Below are positions 8,071-17,059 of a DNA stretch of 53,420 nt, one piece after another; position 1 is the stretch's first letter; each line of letters starts with the position of its first letter. The stretch covers positions 1-53,420 of the forward strand of contig NZ_AJLN01000125.1 of NCBI RefSeq assembly GCF_000317285.1, given 5' to 3'. Under the pieces are notes generated by a model. That model was not told where the DNA came from. It worked only from the letters and a program-made list of their open reading frames with translations, and searched no databases. The stretch is from Chlorogloeopsis fritschii PCC 6912 (GTDB lineage Bacteria; Cyanobacteriota; Cyanobacteriia; Cyanobacteriales; Nostocaceae). The position numbers and the translations under genes are program-made.

Positions 8071-9729
8071 TTACTGCCAAACCAACACCTTGGCTTCGTA
8101 TGGCCCAATATCAATCATGATGCCATCATCGCCAGCTTCTACATCATAATCTCCTGTCCATTCGTGCCATGTGCCAGCACTAGGGAAATTAGGAACGTGA
8201 TAACCAGCCAAGAAGTTTTCAGAAAAATTAACTACAACCACTACACGCGAACCTTCATCGTTCCAGCGACTGTAAGCTAGCACTTTAGCTTCTGGATTTT
8301 CGTGGATGAAGTCAATATTTTCTGTGTAGAGAGCATGATTTTGCTTGCGCAAGTTTATCAAGCCTTTGTAGTGTTCAAATAAACTGCGATTCAAATCATT
8401 ACCTAAAAGCTGCCAGTCAATTTTAGCTGACTCTGGAGTTTTTGGTTTGTACTCGCCAAACTCTTCACCCATCCAAACTAACGGCACGCCAACGGCTGTC
8501 ATCAAAATCGCTACGCCTAACTTTGCTCGCTTAAAAGCTTCTTCATCAAGAATACTGCGGTTTCCTAATTCCACCATTAAGCGATCGTGATCGTGATTTG
8601 TTAAGTAATTCACGACATTTGTTGCACCTAAAAAGCCTTGACGCTTGCAATCAATGACATCTTTGAGGCGTTCTATATCAAATGTGTCACCACAGATATG
8701 TTCTATGACGCAGTGATAGAAACTATCATGCCAGCAACCATCCATAGGCCCGTCTACGTTGGTGATGCTGGGAGTTTCAGGAATATGTTCGGCAATGTTA
8801 TAAAAAGGTTTAGATCCGGCAGTGTTTTTTGCCTCTTGTACAATCCAATGCATGAAGTCGTAATTGGCAATTTGCCGTGCCGCATCGTAGCGAATACCAT
8901 CGAGATGATATTCTTGAATCCAAAAACGAACTGTATCACCAATAAATCGACGAGCAGGATAAGTCTCTAGATTCTCGTCATAGTGTTCGTAATTAAATTC
9001 TGGCCCCCAGTTATTATCTGGATCGCGAGGTGAATGATGATACCAATAATCGTGGTCAATTTGTGTTAGAGGACTAGATGCTTCTGAGTGATTGTAAATA
9101 CCATCAAGAATGACGCGAATTCCTCTAGCATGGCACTCATCAATTAAGTTTTTCAATTCAGCTGTAGAGCCATAACTTGATTCAGTCGCAAAAAAATAGC
9201 GAGGATTGTAACCCCAGCTATAATCGCCTGGATATTCTTTAACTGGCATCAATTCAATGGCATTAATTCCTAGTTCACATAAATAGTCTAACTTTTCAAT
9301 AACGTGCTTGTATTTTCCTCGCGCATAAGGGTCATCTTCACCACCAGAAAAATCACCGACGTGCAGTTCATAAATTACTAATTCATGGTCAGCAGGCAAA
9401 GGTTTGTCGTCATGCTTCCAAACATAAGTATCGACTATTCTTTGCCCATCTTTGATTCTTGCTATACCGTTATCTTTTCCTCCATATTCATCTATATCAG
9501 TAGCATAGGGATCTGTAACTTCAACCCATTGATCTGGTTCAAAAAACCACGATTTTGACTGGACGCGAAATTTATATTGATATTCTCCGTCTTCTAATTC
9601 AACTGTTGTCCGAAAATAACCATCTTCACCTTTTTCCATTGGTATTTCTTTCCAATCAGAAAAAGAACCAATTAAAGCTGCTCCTTCGTTATAGGGAGCA
9701 AATAATTTAAATTCAATGGGCTTTGGCAT
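8071..9729 (-). CDS. GH13 alpha-amylase-family enzyme with N-terminal CBM48-like domain
   Basis: A 552-residue protein. Residues 1-100 resemble a CBM48/E-set domain (FKLFAPYNEGAALIGSFSDW). The GH13 (beta/alpha)8 barrel follows with region I DGIYNH (209-214), region II DGIRYDAAR with nucleophile Asp282, region III IAEHIPE with acid/base Glu314, and region IV TNHDHD with Asp380. A small C-terminal beta domain ends in EAKVLVWQ. All three catalytic acids are present. The layout is that of alpha-glucan-acting enzymes of the GlgB/GlgX/TreZ group, and a cytoplasmic role on glycogen or maltodextrin is likely. The exact specificity (branching, trehalohydrolase, amylase) cannot be told, so no symbol is given. 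There is no signal peptide. Confidence 0.88.
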   Translation of the reverse strand: MPKPIEFKLFAPYNEGAALIGSFSDWKEIPMEKGEDGYFRTTVELEDGEYQYKFRVQSKSWFFEPDQWVEVTDPYATDIDEYGGKDNGIARIKDGQRIVDTYVWKHDDKPLPADHELVIYELHVGDFSGGEDDPYARGKYKHVIEKLDYLCELGINAIELMPVKEYPGDYSWGYNPRYFFATESSYGSTAELKNLIDECHARGIRVILDGIYNHSEASSPLTQIDHDYWYHHSPRDPDNNWGPEFNYEHYDENLETYPARRFIGDTVRFWIQEYHLDGIRYDAARQIANYDFMHWIVQEAKNTAGSKPFYNIAEHIPETPSITNVDGPMDGCWHDSFYHCVIEHICGDTFDIERLKDVIDCKRQGFLGATNVVNYLTNHDHDRLMVELGNRSILDEEAFKRAKLGVAILMTAVGVPLVWMGEEFGEYKPKTPESAKIDWQLLGNDLNRSLFEHYKGLINLRKQNHALYTENIDFIHENPEAKVLAYSRWNDEGSRVVVVVNFSENFLAGYHVPNFPSAGTWHEWTGDYDVEAGDDGIMIDIGPYEAKVLVWQ

Positions 9730-9848
9730 AGCAATATTTTGATAGTAAATAGTGGCATAAGTATTTTCTTATTTTCAAAAAAAATAGCCAATCATTCCGT
9801 AGAAATAAATATTTGATAATTTCGTCTATCTACTGGTACATTTTTTGA

Positions 9849-10172
9849 TATATTTTTGTAGAAAAGATAAAAATTAAATATTTTCAGGTAGAGCGATCGC
9901 CTTCTACAAAATTCACTCGTGAGTTACAAAAGCTAGTTTTATCATCTTGGCAAAACCTAAATAGTCAAAACACGCTTTTCCTGAATCCATCGGCTGCATA
10001 TATGGATGGATTAGATTGGAAAAGCAATAGCGATCGCTATTATTTATATCGTGAGAGGTTAAATTCAGATAAACAAAAGGTTTTCAACAGGTTGTGGAAT
10101 ACAAAATTGCTTTGTTTAACACTGATTGCAATATCAAAATATTGCTGCTACGATTTTTGGCAACACCATTAA
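9849..10172 (+). pseudogene. Coding-like frame without a clear start, followed by a terminator
   Basis: A plus-strand frame is open from the TGA at 9846 to the TAA at 10170-10172. It reads VERSPSTKFTRELQKLVLSS, then WQNLNSQNTLFLNPSAAYMD, then GLDWKSNSDRYYLYRERLNS and DKQKVFNRLWNT. The composition and amphipathic pattern are strongly protein-like. The only standard start is the ATG at 10002, which would discard the best part, so this is either a gene with a lost start or one using a rare start. A good terminator begins 19 bp after the stop. No family is recognised. Confidence 0.45.
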
Positions 10173-10191
10173 TTCTGTAAAAACACTTACA

Positions 10192-10220
10192 CTCCCCTTA
10201 ACCGCTCAAGGGGAGATTTT
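10192..10220 (+). terminator. Rho-independent terminator
   Basis: Stem CTCCCCTT (10192-10199) / AAGGGGAG (10208-10215) with an 8-nt loop, followed by ATTTT. It is oriented for the small coding-like frame ending at 10172, and may also serve the convergent DUF1823 gene. Confidence 0.75.
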
Positions 10221-10251
10221 ATATTCAAAAGGTAAATGCTTGCGGCGATCG

Positions 10252-10635
10252 CTACATAGAATCAAAATTGCTAGTATTTTTTTGCATATAACTTAATAGC
10301 CAATTAGCTGCCGTTGCCCTACGAGTTTGCCGAGGGCCAAATTCTCCTATTTTGTAACCTTTAAATCCTAGCTTTTCTTTGAGTAGTTGCTTGTTCTCTG
10401 GAGGGATGGAACGAGTCAGCTTAACTGTAGCGGGACGACTTTCAATAAAGTCTGGTGGTTGTGGATACTCATCTCGCCAATCAGCCGACACCTGTTGATT
10501 CTCCCAATTTTCGGTTGTAGAGTCGTAGCGATAGCCTAAGCAGTGCCACACCAATTGGTTCACTGTGGCATCATCTATTTCTTCTTTGAGAATTGCCCAA
10601 ATAGTCTCTGTATTGAGTTGTGGCAAATTGGACAT
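10252..10635 (-). CDS. DUF1823 family protein
   Basis: A 127-residue protein matching the cyanobacterial/plastid DUF1823 family. The conserved blocks are NTETIWAIL, DDATVNQLVWHCLGYRYD, WRDEYPQPPDFIESRPATVK and KLGFKGYKIGEFGPRQTRRA. The function is unknown; it is soluble with no signal peptide. The start codon is followed upstream, within about 10 bp, by a long GGGGACA array, so the 5' leader is almost entirely repeat and no Shine-Dalgarno is visible. Confidence 0.9.
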   Translation of the reverse strand: MSNLPQLNTETIWAILKEEIDDATVNQLVWHCLGYRYDSTTENWENQQVSADWRDEYPQPPDFIESRPATVKLTRSIPPENKQLLKEKLGFKGYKIGEFGPRQTRRATAANWLLSYMQKNTSNFDSM

Positions 10636-10643
10636 AAAGAGAA

Positions 10644-10767
10644 TAGGGGACAGGGGACAGGGGACAGGGGACAGGGGACAGGGAACAGGAAACAGGGGAC
10701 AGGGGACAGGGGACAGGGGACAGGGAACAGGGGATAGGGAACAGGGGCTAGGAGCTAGGGACTAGGA
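10644..10767. repeat. GGGGACA heptamer array
   Basis: About 17 head-to-tail 7-bp units, mostly GGGGACA with GGGAACA and GGGGATA variants, grade into GGGCTAG/GGACTAG units. It is a long tandem array of the type known in heterocystous cyanobacteria and abuts the DUF1823 start codon. Confidence 0.9.
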
Positions 10768-10827
10768 AAGAAGTACCAGGAGCACCAGGAGCTTCAGGAG
10801 CAGTACCCAATCACCAATCCCCGTACT

Positions 10828-10880
10828 CTACGAGAAGCCGCTTGCGCGTCTACGCGTAGCGTCTCCGTCAGGAGAATCCC
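10828..10880. repeat. Palindromic dispersed repeat
   Basis: GC-rich segment containing the perfect palindrome CTACGCGTAG (10850-10859), flanked by GAGAAGCCGCTTGCGCGT and GCGTCTCCGTCAGGAGA. This motif type is dispersed in the spacers of Nostoc-like genomes. Confidence 0.55.
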
Positions 10881-10907
10881 CAATACCCAGAGAGACTTGC
10901 AGTTAAA

Positions 10908-11477
10908 CTAACTTGATACTGAATTAGCTGCCTCGGATGCTGTTGCAGCTGGTGCTGCACCACCCATGCGAATTTCAGAAGTAAAAGAAGCCATGCTAAA
11001 ACCGCCAAAGCGCTTCAAAACGCTAACCCGCATCCGTAAATTGGGGCTAGCAAACCACAAGCGCTCTTCAGACCACATAGTTTCATATTCTGTAGTGAGT
11101 GTCAAAGCACCGTCGCTGCCCATTTTATAGCTGCCGGCAACTGGCATTTTCTCGGCATAGCCCATTTCTCGCAGCAACTTACCCTCATGGGGGTTATCTT
11201 CATCAGGCACTGTTACTAAGACTGTGGAACCAACGTGCTTTTGTTCATCCCATTCCATTGTGCCGTTCCAACTGACCCTAGCACCACAGGAAGCCCGATT
11301 AGGATCGATTGCATACTGTTCGCAGAGTTTGATCACTTCTGGATGATCTGCTGCCAACATTTCAATTGTGATGTCTGACTTACCGGATTCGGATTGTTTA
11401 AAAGCTAAATGGTGACTGGTACGATGGGAAAACCATTTACCAGCACTCAACTGAAAAAACTCTTCAACATTATTCAT
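10908..11477 (-). CDS. cpcS: S-type phycobiliprotein chromophore lyase
   Basis: A 189-residue CpcS/CpeS family protein (lipocalin-like beta barrel). Family members attach phycocyanobilin to the conserved Cys84-type site of allophycocyanin and of phycocyanin/phycoerythrocyanin beta subunits. Conserved features are the start [38 protein letters not shown], the [10 protein letters not shown] strand and [21 protein letters not shown]. The last ~20 residues are an Ala/Ser-rich tail. It shares a strand with the HEAT-repeat gene upstream, 134 bp away across a repeat. It most resembles the CpcS-III type; paralogous CpeS types cannot be fully excluded. Confidence 0.9.
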   Translation of the reverse strand: MNNVEEFFQLSAGKWFSHRTSHHLAFKQSESGKSDITIEMLAADHPEVIKLCEQYAIDPNRASCGARVSWNGTMEWDEQKHVGSTVLVTVPDEDNPHEGKLLREMGYAEKMPVAGSYKMGSDGALTLTTEYETMWSEERLWFASPNLRMRVSVLKRFGGFSMASFTSEIRMGGAAPAATASEAANSVSS

Positions 11478-11565
11478 GAATTAAATTACCTTGCATCAAA
11501 ATCTTTACGATCCCACTTATTACAAGGTAGCAGGAGGAGTTGCTTTATAAATGGGTGGGTTAAGA

Positions 11566-11620
11566 GCTAATGGCTGTTAACTATTAGCTATTAACTATTA
11601 GCTATTAACTATTAAACATT
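11566..11620. repeat. CTATTAA/CTATTAG tandem repeat
   Basis: About seven heptamer-like units alternate between TAACTAT and TAGCTAT in the spacer between cpcS and the HEAT-repeat gene. It abuts the 3' end of the latter. Confidence 0.75.
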
Positions 11621-12328
11621 AGTCATTCCTGCTTCTTCAAGCCTCTTGAGAGAAACCCTTGCTGCCTCAGCAACGTGGGGATGTCCGTCTTTTTCCAGAT
11701 ATTTTAGAGCTGACAAACTTTTGGGTGTAGGAAGATGTCCCAAAGCTTCTGCTAGACGTTGGCGTACCAGCCAATCCTCTGCTTGGGCAAAGCGCAGTAT
11801 CCGATCTACTGCATTGATATCTTTAATTTCTCCCAATGCCGCGATCGCTGCTTGTTGGATGACAACTTCTTCACTTTCTAATGCTTTGTAGAGTATTTCA
11901 CGGGCACGAGAGTCTTTAATATTACCTAATGATACAGCAGCACTAAAGCGTACCAGCCAATCTGTATCTTCGTAAAAAGCTCGCGATAGCGCTTCAAAAG
12001 CCCTAGTGTCACCCAAGTAACCTAAAGCACCAGCCGCATCAGCGCGAATGCCATAATCTGGGTCAGTTTCCAGAATTTTGACTAGAATAGGATAGCACTC
12101 TGGAGTTGGTTTAACTCCCAAGGCAAATATTGCCATTGACCGTAATTGGAGAGAATCATCATCCAAAACCTTTTTAATCAAAGGTACGGCGTCTTCTGCT
12201 GGTACATCCCGCAAAGAAGCGAGGGCAACCATGCGATCGCGCAAATTCGGACTTTCTAATTGAGTGGAAATTTCCTCTATGCTTGGAGTTGGCATCTGGT
12301 TTAATGCACTATTGCTACTTACATCCAT
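11612..12328 (-). CDS. HEAT-repeat protein (NblB / bilin-lyase-like or IaiH-like)
   Basis: A 238-residue all-helical protein of about six ~31-residue HEAT repeats. Signature segments are PNLRDRMVALASLRDVP, DPDYGIRADAAGALGYLGD, DTDWLVRFSAAVSLGNIKD and AEDWLVRQRLAEALGHLP. Repeats of this class occur in phycobilin lyases (CpcE/F), in the phycobilisome-degradation protein NblB and in IaiH, an IscA-interacting protein. The WLVRFSAAVSLGN block and single-domain layout fit IaiH/NblB-like proteins better than CpcE. The nearby cpcS hints at phycobilisomes, but the assignment among these is open. Confidence 0.85.
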   Translation of the reverse strand: MDVSSNSALNQMPTPSIEEISTQLESPNLRDRMVALASLRDVPAEDAVPLIKKVLDDDSLQLRSMAIFALGVKPTPECYPILVKILETDPDYGIRADAAGALGYLGDTRAFEALSRAFYEDTDWLVRFSAAVSLGNIKDSRAREILYKALESEEVVIQQAAIAALGEIKDINAVDRILRFAQAEDWLVRQRLAEALGHLPTPKSLSALKYLEKDGHPHVAEAARVSLKRLEEAGMTNV

Positions 12329-12469
12329 ACAAGTATCATTACCGATCCAGCTATAGATTACTAGGAGGATAACCGCTCAAAAATTTCACATTCGGCAGAA
12401 GGAATGGGAGACACCCAGACGCAGGGATGCGGAGAAAGATTTCCCCCCCCCTCCTCCCCCTCCCCCCTT

Positions 12470-12515
12470 CCTCTTCCTAATCCCTAGCCCCTAGTCTCTA
12501 GTCCCTATTACCTGT
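12470..12515. repeat. CCCTAGT heptamer repeats
   Basis: Units CCCTAGC, CCCTAGT and CTCTAGT follow a C-rich run in the divergent spacer between the HEAT-repeat gene and the SUI1 gene. Confidence 0.65.
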
Positions 12516-12577
12516 AACCTTTTAAAAAGCGATATATTTACGGTTATTACTAATTCTAATTTTTATTAATTAAATTT

Positions 12578-12925
12578 ATGGCTTCCGAAAAGGGTAAATC
12601 TTCAGGCGATCGCTTTGTCTACCAAGAATTTGGGCAAGACAACCCAGCAGCCTTGGAAAGAGCTATTCAAGAACTAACCCCCCAGAAACAAAACTTGCGC
12701 GTACAAGCTACTCGTGCTGGGCGTAAGGGTAAAACTGTAACTGTGATTAGCGGTTTTCAAACCAAACCAGAAACCTTACAAGCCTTATTAAAGCAGTTAA
12801 AAACCCAGTGCGGTACAGGTGGTACTGTCAAAGACAATGAAATAGAAATTCAGGGCGATCACAAGCAGAAAATACTGGAAATTTTAACCAAACTTGGTTA
12901 CAAAGCCAAAATCAGTGGTGGTTAA
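12578..12925 (+). CDS. yciH: SUI1/YciH-type translation initiation factor homologue
   Basis: A 115-residue protein with a disordered, charged N-terminus. The eIF1/SUI1 fold spans about residues 35-110: LRVQATRAGRKGKTVTVISG, LQALLKQLKTQCGTGGTVK and IEIQGDHKQKILEILTKLGY. Bacterial YciH binds the 30S P-site region and affects start-site fidelity. The full family length is present. It is divergent from the HEAT-repeat gene and stands alone. Confidence 0.93.
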   Translation: MASEKGKSSGDRFVYQEFGQDNPAALERAIQELTPQKQNLRVQATRAGRKGKTVTVISGFQTKPETLQALLKQLKTQCGTGGTVKDNEIEIQGDHKQKILEILTKLGYKAKISGG

Positions 12926-12938
12926 AGAGGGCAAGGGG

Positions 12939-13058
12939 AGGCACTTGCGCGAGCAGGTTCCCCGCGTTGTAGCGACTGGGGTGCAGTGCCTTGGGAGCGC
13001 CCTGGAGATGGGGAGAGCAACTAACCACTAACTACTAACCACTAACTACTAACTATTT
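12939..13058. repeat. Dispersed repeat plus CTAACTA tandem array
   Basis: A GC-rich repeat is bounded by AGGCACT (12939-12945) and its inverse AGTGCCT (12985-12991). It is followed at about 13019-13058 by an array of CTAACCA/CTAACTA heptamers. Confidence 0.65.
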
Positions 13059-13124
13059 TTGAATGCGAAGAGCAGGAGCGGCGGCAGCGTTCAGTCGTTG
13101 AAGAATCATAGTCTATCGAGGGAT

Positions 13125-13147
13125 ATGGTGGGCTGCTTGCCCACCAT
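13125..13147. repeat. Perfect hairpin next to the Spy-like gene
   Basis: ATGGTGGGC (13125-13133) / GCCCACCAT (13139-13147) with a 5-nt loop, 19 bp past the stop of the minus-strand gene at 13166. No T-run follows on that strand, so it is a REP-like hairpin rather than a clear terminator. Confidence 0.5.
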
Positions 13148-13165
13148 GGTGTTAGCTAAAGTACG

Positions 13166-13618
13166 TTAGCGTGGTTTTTGCTGTGGTTGTTGTGGTTGCT
13201 GACGCTGCAAATTATTCTGGTATTCTTGTATTTTTTTCTTTTGATCGGGAGTTAGCACAGCTTCCATACGTTGTTGTGAAGACATCATGATTTTCCGCAA
13301 TTCAGTTTGCTGCTGCGGGGTAAATTTTAGAGCAGCAAAAGCCTGTTGGGGAGGAGTACCTTGATTCATCGCAGTTTGAATCTGACTGCGTTGCTCTTTT
13401 GTGAGAACATTCTCAATTTGTTTACGGACATCAGCACGAATTTTTTTAATTTGATCTTGTTGTTGAGCCGATAGTTGTAAACGCAGTGGTTGCTGCTGCT
13501 GTTGTTGTATCTGTTGCTGTGGTTGTTGGTTTGTTTGTGCTTGAGTTGAGCGTAGGGGGACTGCTGTTAAACTCAGGGCGATAGCTCCGGCTATCAGTGT
13601 CAGATTTTTGAGCTTCAT
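13166..13618 (-). CDS. Spy/CpxP-like periplasmic protein, paralogue 1
   Basis: A 150-residue protein with signal peptide MKLKNLTLIAGAIALSLTAV and probable cleavage after TQA. A Gln-rich linker is followed by a helical body with LTxxQ-type motifs (LTKEQRSQI, FTPQQQTEL, LTPDQKKKI), the hallmark of the Spy/CpxP family of periplasmic chaperones and stress sensors. It shares its signal-peptide sequence and layout with the gene at 14138, so the two are paralogues. It lies near a two-component system, recalling CpxP-CpxAR, though here the regulator is of NarL type. Confidence 0.8.
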   Translation of the reverse strand: MKLKNLTLIAGAIALSLTAVPLRSTQAQTNQQPQQQIQQQQQQPLRLQLSAQQQDQIKKIRADVRKQIENVLTKEQRSQIQTAMNQGTPPQQAFAALKFTPQQQTELRKIMMSSQQRMEAVLTPDQKKKIQEYQNNLQRQQPQQPQQKPR

Positions 13619-14137
13619 TTATTGCCTCGCGGATTTCTCCCGTTTAATTTCACCATTATAGAAACTGATTACCCAATACCACGACTGGGGAATTTACGAA
13701 TGTACCTATTTAGTACTGTAGTAAGGTTTTTGCTACCTATCCCGCTTGATTGAGCCTATCTATATGCTTGGCTTGCGATTTAAATCAAGGTTTGCTCAGA
13801 TGCTAAACAAATAACCGCTGTACAACTCCCCTGATTTCTCTAAGTTCAGAATTACAAATCATTGTGAATATTAGTGTTAATATTTCTAATACTACACATA
13901 TTACTGAGCCATATCATTTTTACGTGGAAGTAGTCTCAAAAATCATCCATTACTTTCAGCGAGGAAAAGGTTAAAGGTTAAAGGGGAAGGAATTTAACCA
14001 AAATGTACTCTCTTACCCTTTATCCTTTACCTATTTTCTGCAAGAAGCTTTAGGATTTGGAACGGATATTATTCAATACAGATATCTATTCCAATTACAT
14101 TGTTTCATTAATTTTAGAAACCCTTGGCGTGAAGCGA
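13619..14137. other. Spacer between the two Spy-like genes
   Basis: 519 bp with no convincing coding frame. At about 13968-14032 an imperfect inverted repeat pairs GGTTAAAGGTTAAAGGGG with CCCTTTATCCTTTACC. This could end the transcript of the 14138 gene or be repeat DNA. Confidence 0.4.
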
Positions 14138-14617
14138 TTAGGGATTAGAATTATTCATTTGTTGGCGGCGCGATCGCACATTTTGTCTATTTTGCCGGAA
14201 TTCCTCTAATCTTTGCCTTTGCTCAGAAGTTAGAATAGCTTCCATCTTCGATTTTTGTGTCTGCATGATCTGCCGCATTTGGTTTCTCTGTGCGTCGGTG
14301 AGATTTAGCTCTCGCCATACTTGACGCTTGCCTTGACGGTTTTGTCTAGCAGTTTGTAGCTGTTCTCGCTGTTGTGGGGTGAGAATTGCTTCCATTTGAG
14401 CCTTAGTCTCGCGGCGAATTTCTGACATTTGAGCTTTTTGTGCATCTGTTAGCCCCAAGCGATTAAATTTACCCTCACCTTTTCGTGGAGCTTGTGTTGG
14501 GGTTTGTGCTAATTGGATGGGTGAGGAAGAAATTGTTTCTGCTTTGACTGCAAAAGGCATGGCAGTTAAACTCAAGGCAAAAGCACCAGCAATTAGTGAT
14601 AATTTTTGAAGTTGCAT
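14138..14617 (-). CDS. Spy/CpxP-like periplasmic protein, paralogue 2
   Basis: A 159-residue protein. Signal peptide MQLQKLSLIAGAFALSLTAM, cleaved probably after VKA. The mature helical region has four LTxxQ motifs (LTDAQKAQM, LTPQQREQL, LTDAQRNQM, LTSEQRQRL) and a strongly basic, Arg/Gln-rich tail. It is divergent from the sensor kinase gene across 226 bp, a position where shared or autoregulated promoters are common. Confidence 0.82.
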   Translation of the reverse strand: MQLQKLSLIAGAFALSLTAMPFAVKAETISSSPIQLAQTPTQAPRKGEGKFNRLGLTDAQKAQMSEIRRETKAQMEAILTPQQREQLQTARQNRQGKRQVWRELNLTDAQRNQMRQIMQTQKSKMEAILTSEQRQRLEEFRQNRQNVRSRRQQMNNSNP

Positions 14618-14843
14618 TTAGGTTCCCCTGTGTTTTTAATTCTTTTCTCTCCATCCTAGAGATAGATGCATACCACGCACATGAGTATAAAGTCATGTCT
14701 GCATCTATGACTGAAGTCATGGTTTCAATATGAGGCTTGTAAACTTTTTTAAGCTAATTTAAATTTGGAATTATAACAGTGAAAAAATTTGATAATCAGT
14801 GTAATTTTAAGATATCAATAAGTTAATAATTAGGTACATTTCT

Positions 14844-16073
14844 GTGAGTCGTCCTATTTCAATCCACAATCATCCCTTTCGTTTTCTGCTTTATTTGGAG
14901 TGGATATTACTGAGTTTTGCTGCTTTGAGTGCCATAATACCACCTCCTTTCCCGCGTTCATCTATCAGATTTACAGAACTCACAATTTGTACTCTAGTTA
15001 TTTTTGGTTTAATGGGTTTAAGGTTGCCTCAAAACAATCAATTTATTAAAGTAATTTACACAGCAACAGAAATATTTTTAATTGTTATTACTAGATTTTT
15101 TGGTGGAATTACATACAGAATATTTCCATTTCTATACTTAATTTTAGTGACTCGGAGTTGTCTAATTTTCCAAATGCAAGGTCGTTTGGTAATTACTGTC
15201 TTATCTTTTATTTTCTTTTTACTAACATTAAAACGAAGATTTGACCGCATTCCCATATCGCCAGCCGAACAAGAACGCTTTTTATTTTTCAGTTTTAATT
15301 TCGCCGTCATGTTCGGATTAGCTTTAATATTTGTATTGCTATTAATGAATACTGTCTTGTCTGAACGAAAAAGCCGAGAAGAACTAGCAATTGCTAATGA
15401 AAAACTGCGTCAGTATGCTTTGCGAATTGAAAGTCAGGCTACTTTAGAAGAACGTAATCGCATTGCTCGTGAAATTCATGACTCCTTGGGGCATTCTCTC
15501 ACAGCTTTAAATCTGCAATTAGAAACGGCTTTAAAACTTTGGCAATCCCAACCACAAAAAGCTCAAACTTTCCTGACAAGAGCAAAAGAACTCGCTTCCA
15601 AGTCACTACAAGATGTGCGGCAGTCTGTTTCTGCTATGCGTTCTCATCCTTTGCAAGAACAATCTTTAGAACAGGCAACAGTAGGGCTTGCAGAAAATAT
15701 GCAGCGTGCGATTGGAGTTTCTCCAATTTGTAAAATTGACTTAGCTGATCCCATTTCCTCTGAGATTACTACTTCTATTTACCGAATTATTCAAGAGTCT
15801 TTTACAAATATTTGTAAGCATTCCCAAGCAACAGAAGTTACACTGGAATTAACAACAACAGACACACATTTACATTTGATAATTAAAGATAATGGGAGAG
15901 GTTTTGAATTAGGACAAAATACAACTGGTTTTGGACTGAAAAGTATGCGCGATCGCACGTTAGCATTAGGAGGAAAATTTAATATCAATAGTACTCCTGA
16001 AAATGGTTGCCAAATTATAGTTGAGATTCCTTTAATGAGCAGAAGCAATGATAAAAGTACTGCTAGTAGATGA
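14844..16073 (+). CDS. NarL-type sensor histidine kinase, membrane-bound
   Basis: A 409-residue protein starting with GTG. Residues 10-180 hold about six hydrophobic segments with very short loops and no large periplasmic domain ([39 protein letters not shown]). A coiled linker then leads to the HisKA_3 motif ([20 protein letters not shown], His near residue 212) and an HATPase domain with NG and GxG boxes ([21 protein letters not shown]). The 3' end overlaps the response regulator by 26 bp, so the pair is co-transcribed. The stimulus is unknown; the divergent Spy-like gene suggests envelope stress (inference). Confidence 0.93.
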   Translation: MSRPISIHNHPFRFLLYLEWILLSFAALSAIIPPPFPRSSIRFTELTICTLVIFGLMGLRLPQNNQFIKVIYTATEIFLIVITRFFGGITYRIFPFLYLILVTRSCLIFQMQGRLVITVLSFIFFLLTLKRRFDRIPISPAEQERFLFFSFNFAVMFGLALIFVLLLMNTVLSERKSREELAIANEKLRQYALRIESQATLEERNRIAREIHDSLGHSLTALNLQLETALKLWQSQPQKAQTFLTRAKELASKSLQDVRQSVSAMRSHPLQEQSLEQATVGLAENMQRAIGVSPICKIDLADPISSEITTSIYRIIQESFTNICKHSQATEVTLELTTTDTHLHLIIKDNGRGFELGQNTTGFGLKSMRDRTLALGGKFNINSTPENGCQIIVEIPLMSRSNDKSTASR

Positions 16074-16707
16074 TCAACATTTAATTCGTCAGGGATTAAA
16101 AACTTTACTGGAACTTGAAGCAGATTTAGAAATTGTTGGGGAAGCAGAAAATGGTGAAAGTGCTTTGAAGTTAATCGCAGAATTACATCCAGATGTAGTC
16201 TTGATGGATATTAGAATGCCTGTTATGGATGGAGTGGCAACAACACGGGAAATTCACAGGCTTTTTTCTGGTATCAAAGTTTTAGTGTTAACTACTTTTG
16301 ATGATGATGAATATGTAACAGCAGCCTTACAAAATGGAGCAATGGGCTATTTGCTTAAAGATACTCCTTCAGAAGAGTTAGCTTTTGCAATCCGTGCTGT
16401 CTATAAAGGATATACTCAATTAGGGCCAGGAATAGTAAAAAAGCTTTTGACTCACTTTTCACCACATGGAGCGAATAACTCACCACCTCCACCTAGTTTG
16501 AGCGAACTCACTCCCAGGGAAAAGGAAGTTTTACGGTTAATTGCTATCGGTGCTACTAATAAAGAAATAGCTCAACAACTTTATATTTCTGAAGGAACCG
16601 TCAAAAATCACGTCACGAATATTTTAAATCGTTTAAATTTACGCGATCGCACCCAGGCAGCTATTTTTGCTAATTCGTTTTTATCCTATTTAGAAAACAG
16701 CAATTAA
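16048..16707 (+). CDS. NarL/LuxR-family response regulator
   Basis: A 219-residue protein. The receiver domain (1-120) has the acidic pair in LLVDDQ, the phospho-acceptor Asp in [10 protein letters not shown] near residue 54, and the conserved Thr and Lys in VLTTF and YLLKDT. The C-terminal LuxR-type helix-turn-helix (about 150-215) reads [20 protein letters not shown] then [20 protein letters not shown]. It is the cognate partner of the overlapping kinase and likely controls transcription, plausibly of the nearby Spy-like genes. Confidence 0.95.
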   Translation: MIKVLLVDDQHLIRQGLKTLLELEADLEIVGEAENGESALKLIAELHPDVVLMDIRMPVMDGVATTREIHRLFSGIKVLVLTTFDDDEYVTAALQNGAMGYLLKDTPSEELAFAIRAVYKGYTQLGPGIVKKLLTHFSPHGANNSPPPPSLSELTPREKEVLRLIAIGATNKEIAQQLYISEGTVKNHVTNILNRLNLRDRTQAAIFANSFLSYLENSN

Positions 16708-16719
16708 ACTAACTATTGA

Positions 16720-17037
16720 CTAATTTTGCCTCAATGCTGACATAACTTGTAGAGTTACATCCTTACCACCTCTGAAATTGACAAAAATAGACTGAATTGT
16801 GTAGATAATACCCCAAGGTATTCCCCACCAACCCAGAAATAATGAAATTAATGTATATTTAATACCTTTTGTCAAAGCTACTTCACCAGATTTAATAAAG
16901 TAAATACTAGAACTTCGTTTAAAAGTTAAAATTACTATAGAAAAGCAATACAGGAAAACAACAAATTTAGCACCTTTAAATAGCTCTTGATAAACCTCTT
17001 CGACGCTCATTTCGTCTAAACCAATTATTTTTGCCAT
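16720..17037 (-). CDS. Small conserved membrane protein, unknown function
   Basis: A 105-residue protein with a soluble N-terminus (residues 1-23), a hydrophobic segment (VVFLYCFSIVILTF) and a second one (YTLISLFLGWWGIPWGIIYT). Such WW-P-W membrane proteins recur in cyanobacteria; no function is assigned. It sits 22 bp after the deaminase gene on the same strand, so the two probably form an operon, convergent with the response regulator. Confidence 0.65.
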   Translation of the reverse strand: MAKIIGLDEMSVEEVYQELFKGAKFVVFLYCFSIVILTFKRSSSIYFIKSGEVALTKGIKYTLISLFLGWWGIPWGIIYTIQSIFVNFRGGKDVTLQVMSALRQN

Positions 17038-17059
17038 TTTCCTCTCGCTTTTTTTACAC

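Noticed and set aside
8638-8970. A 110-codon plus-strand frame inside the GH13 gene
   Set aside because: Antisense to a gene with all catalytic motifs intact; no independent coding evidence.
10644-10767. Tandem array considered as a CRISPR
   Set aside because: Units are 7 bp with no unique spacers; it is a simple heptamer repeat.
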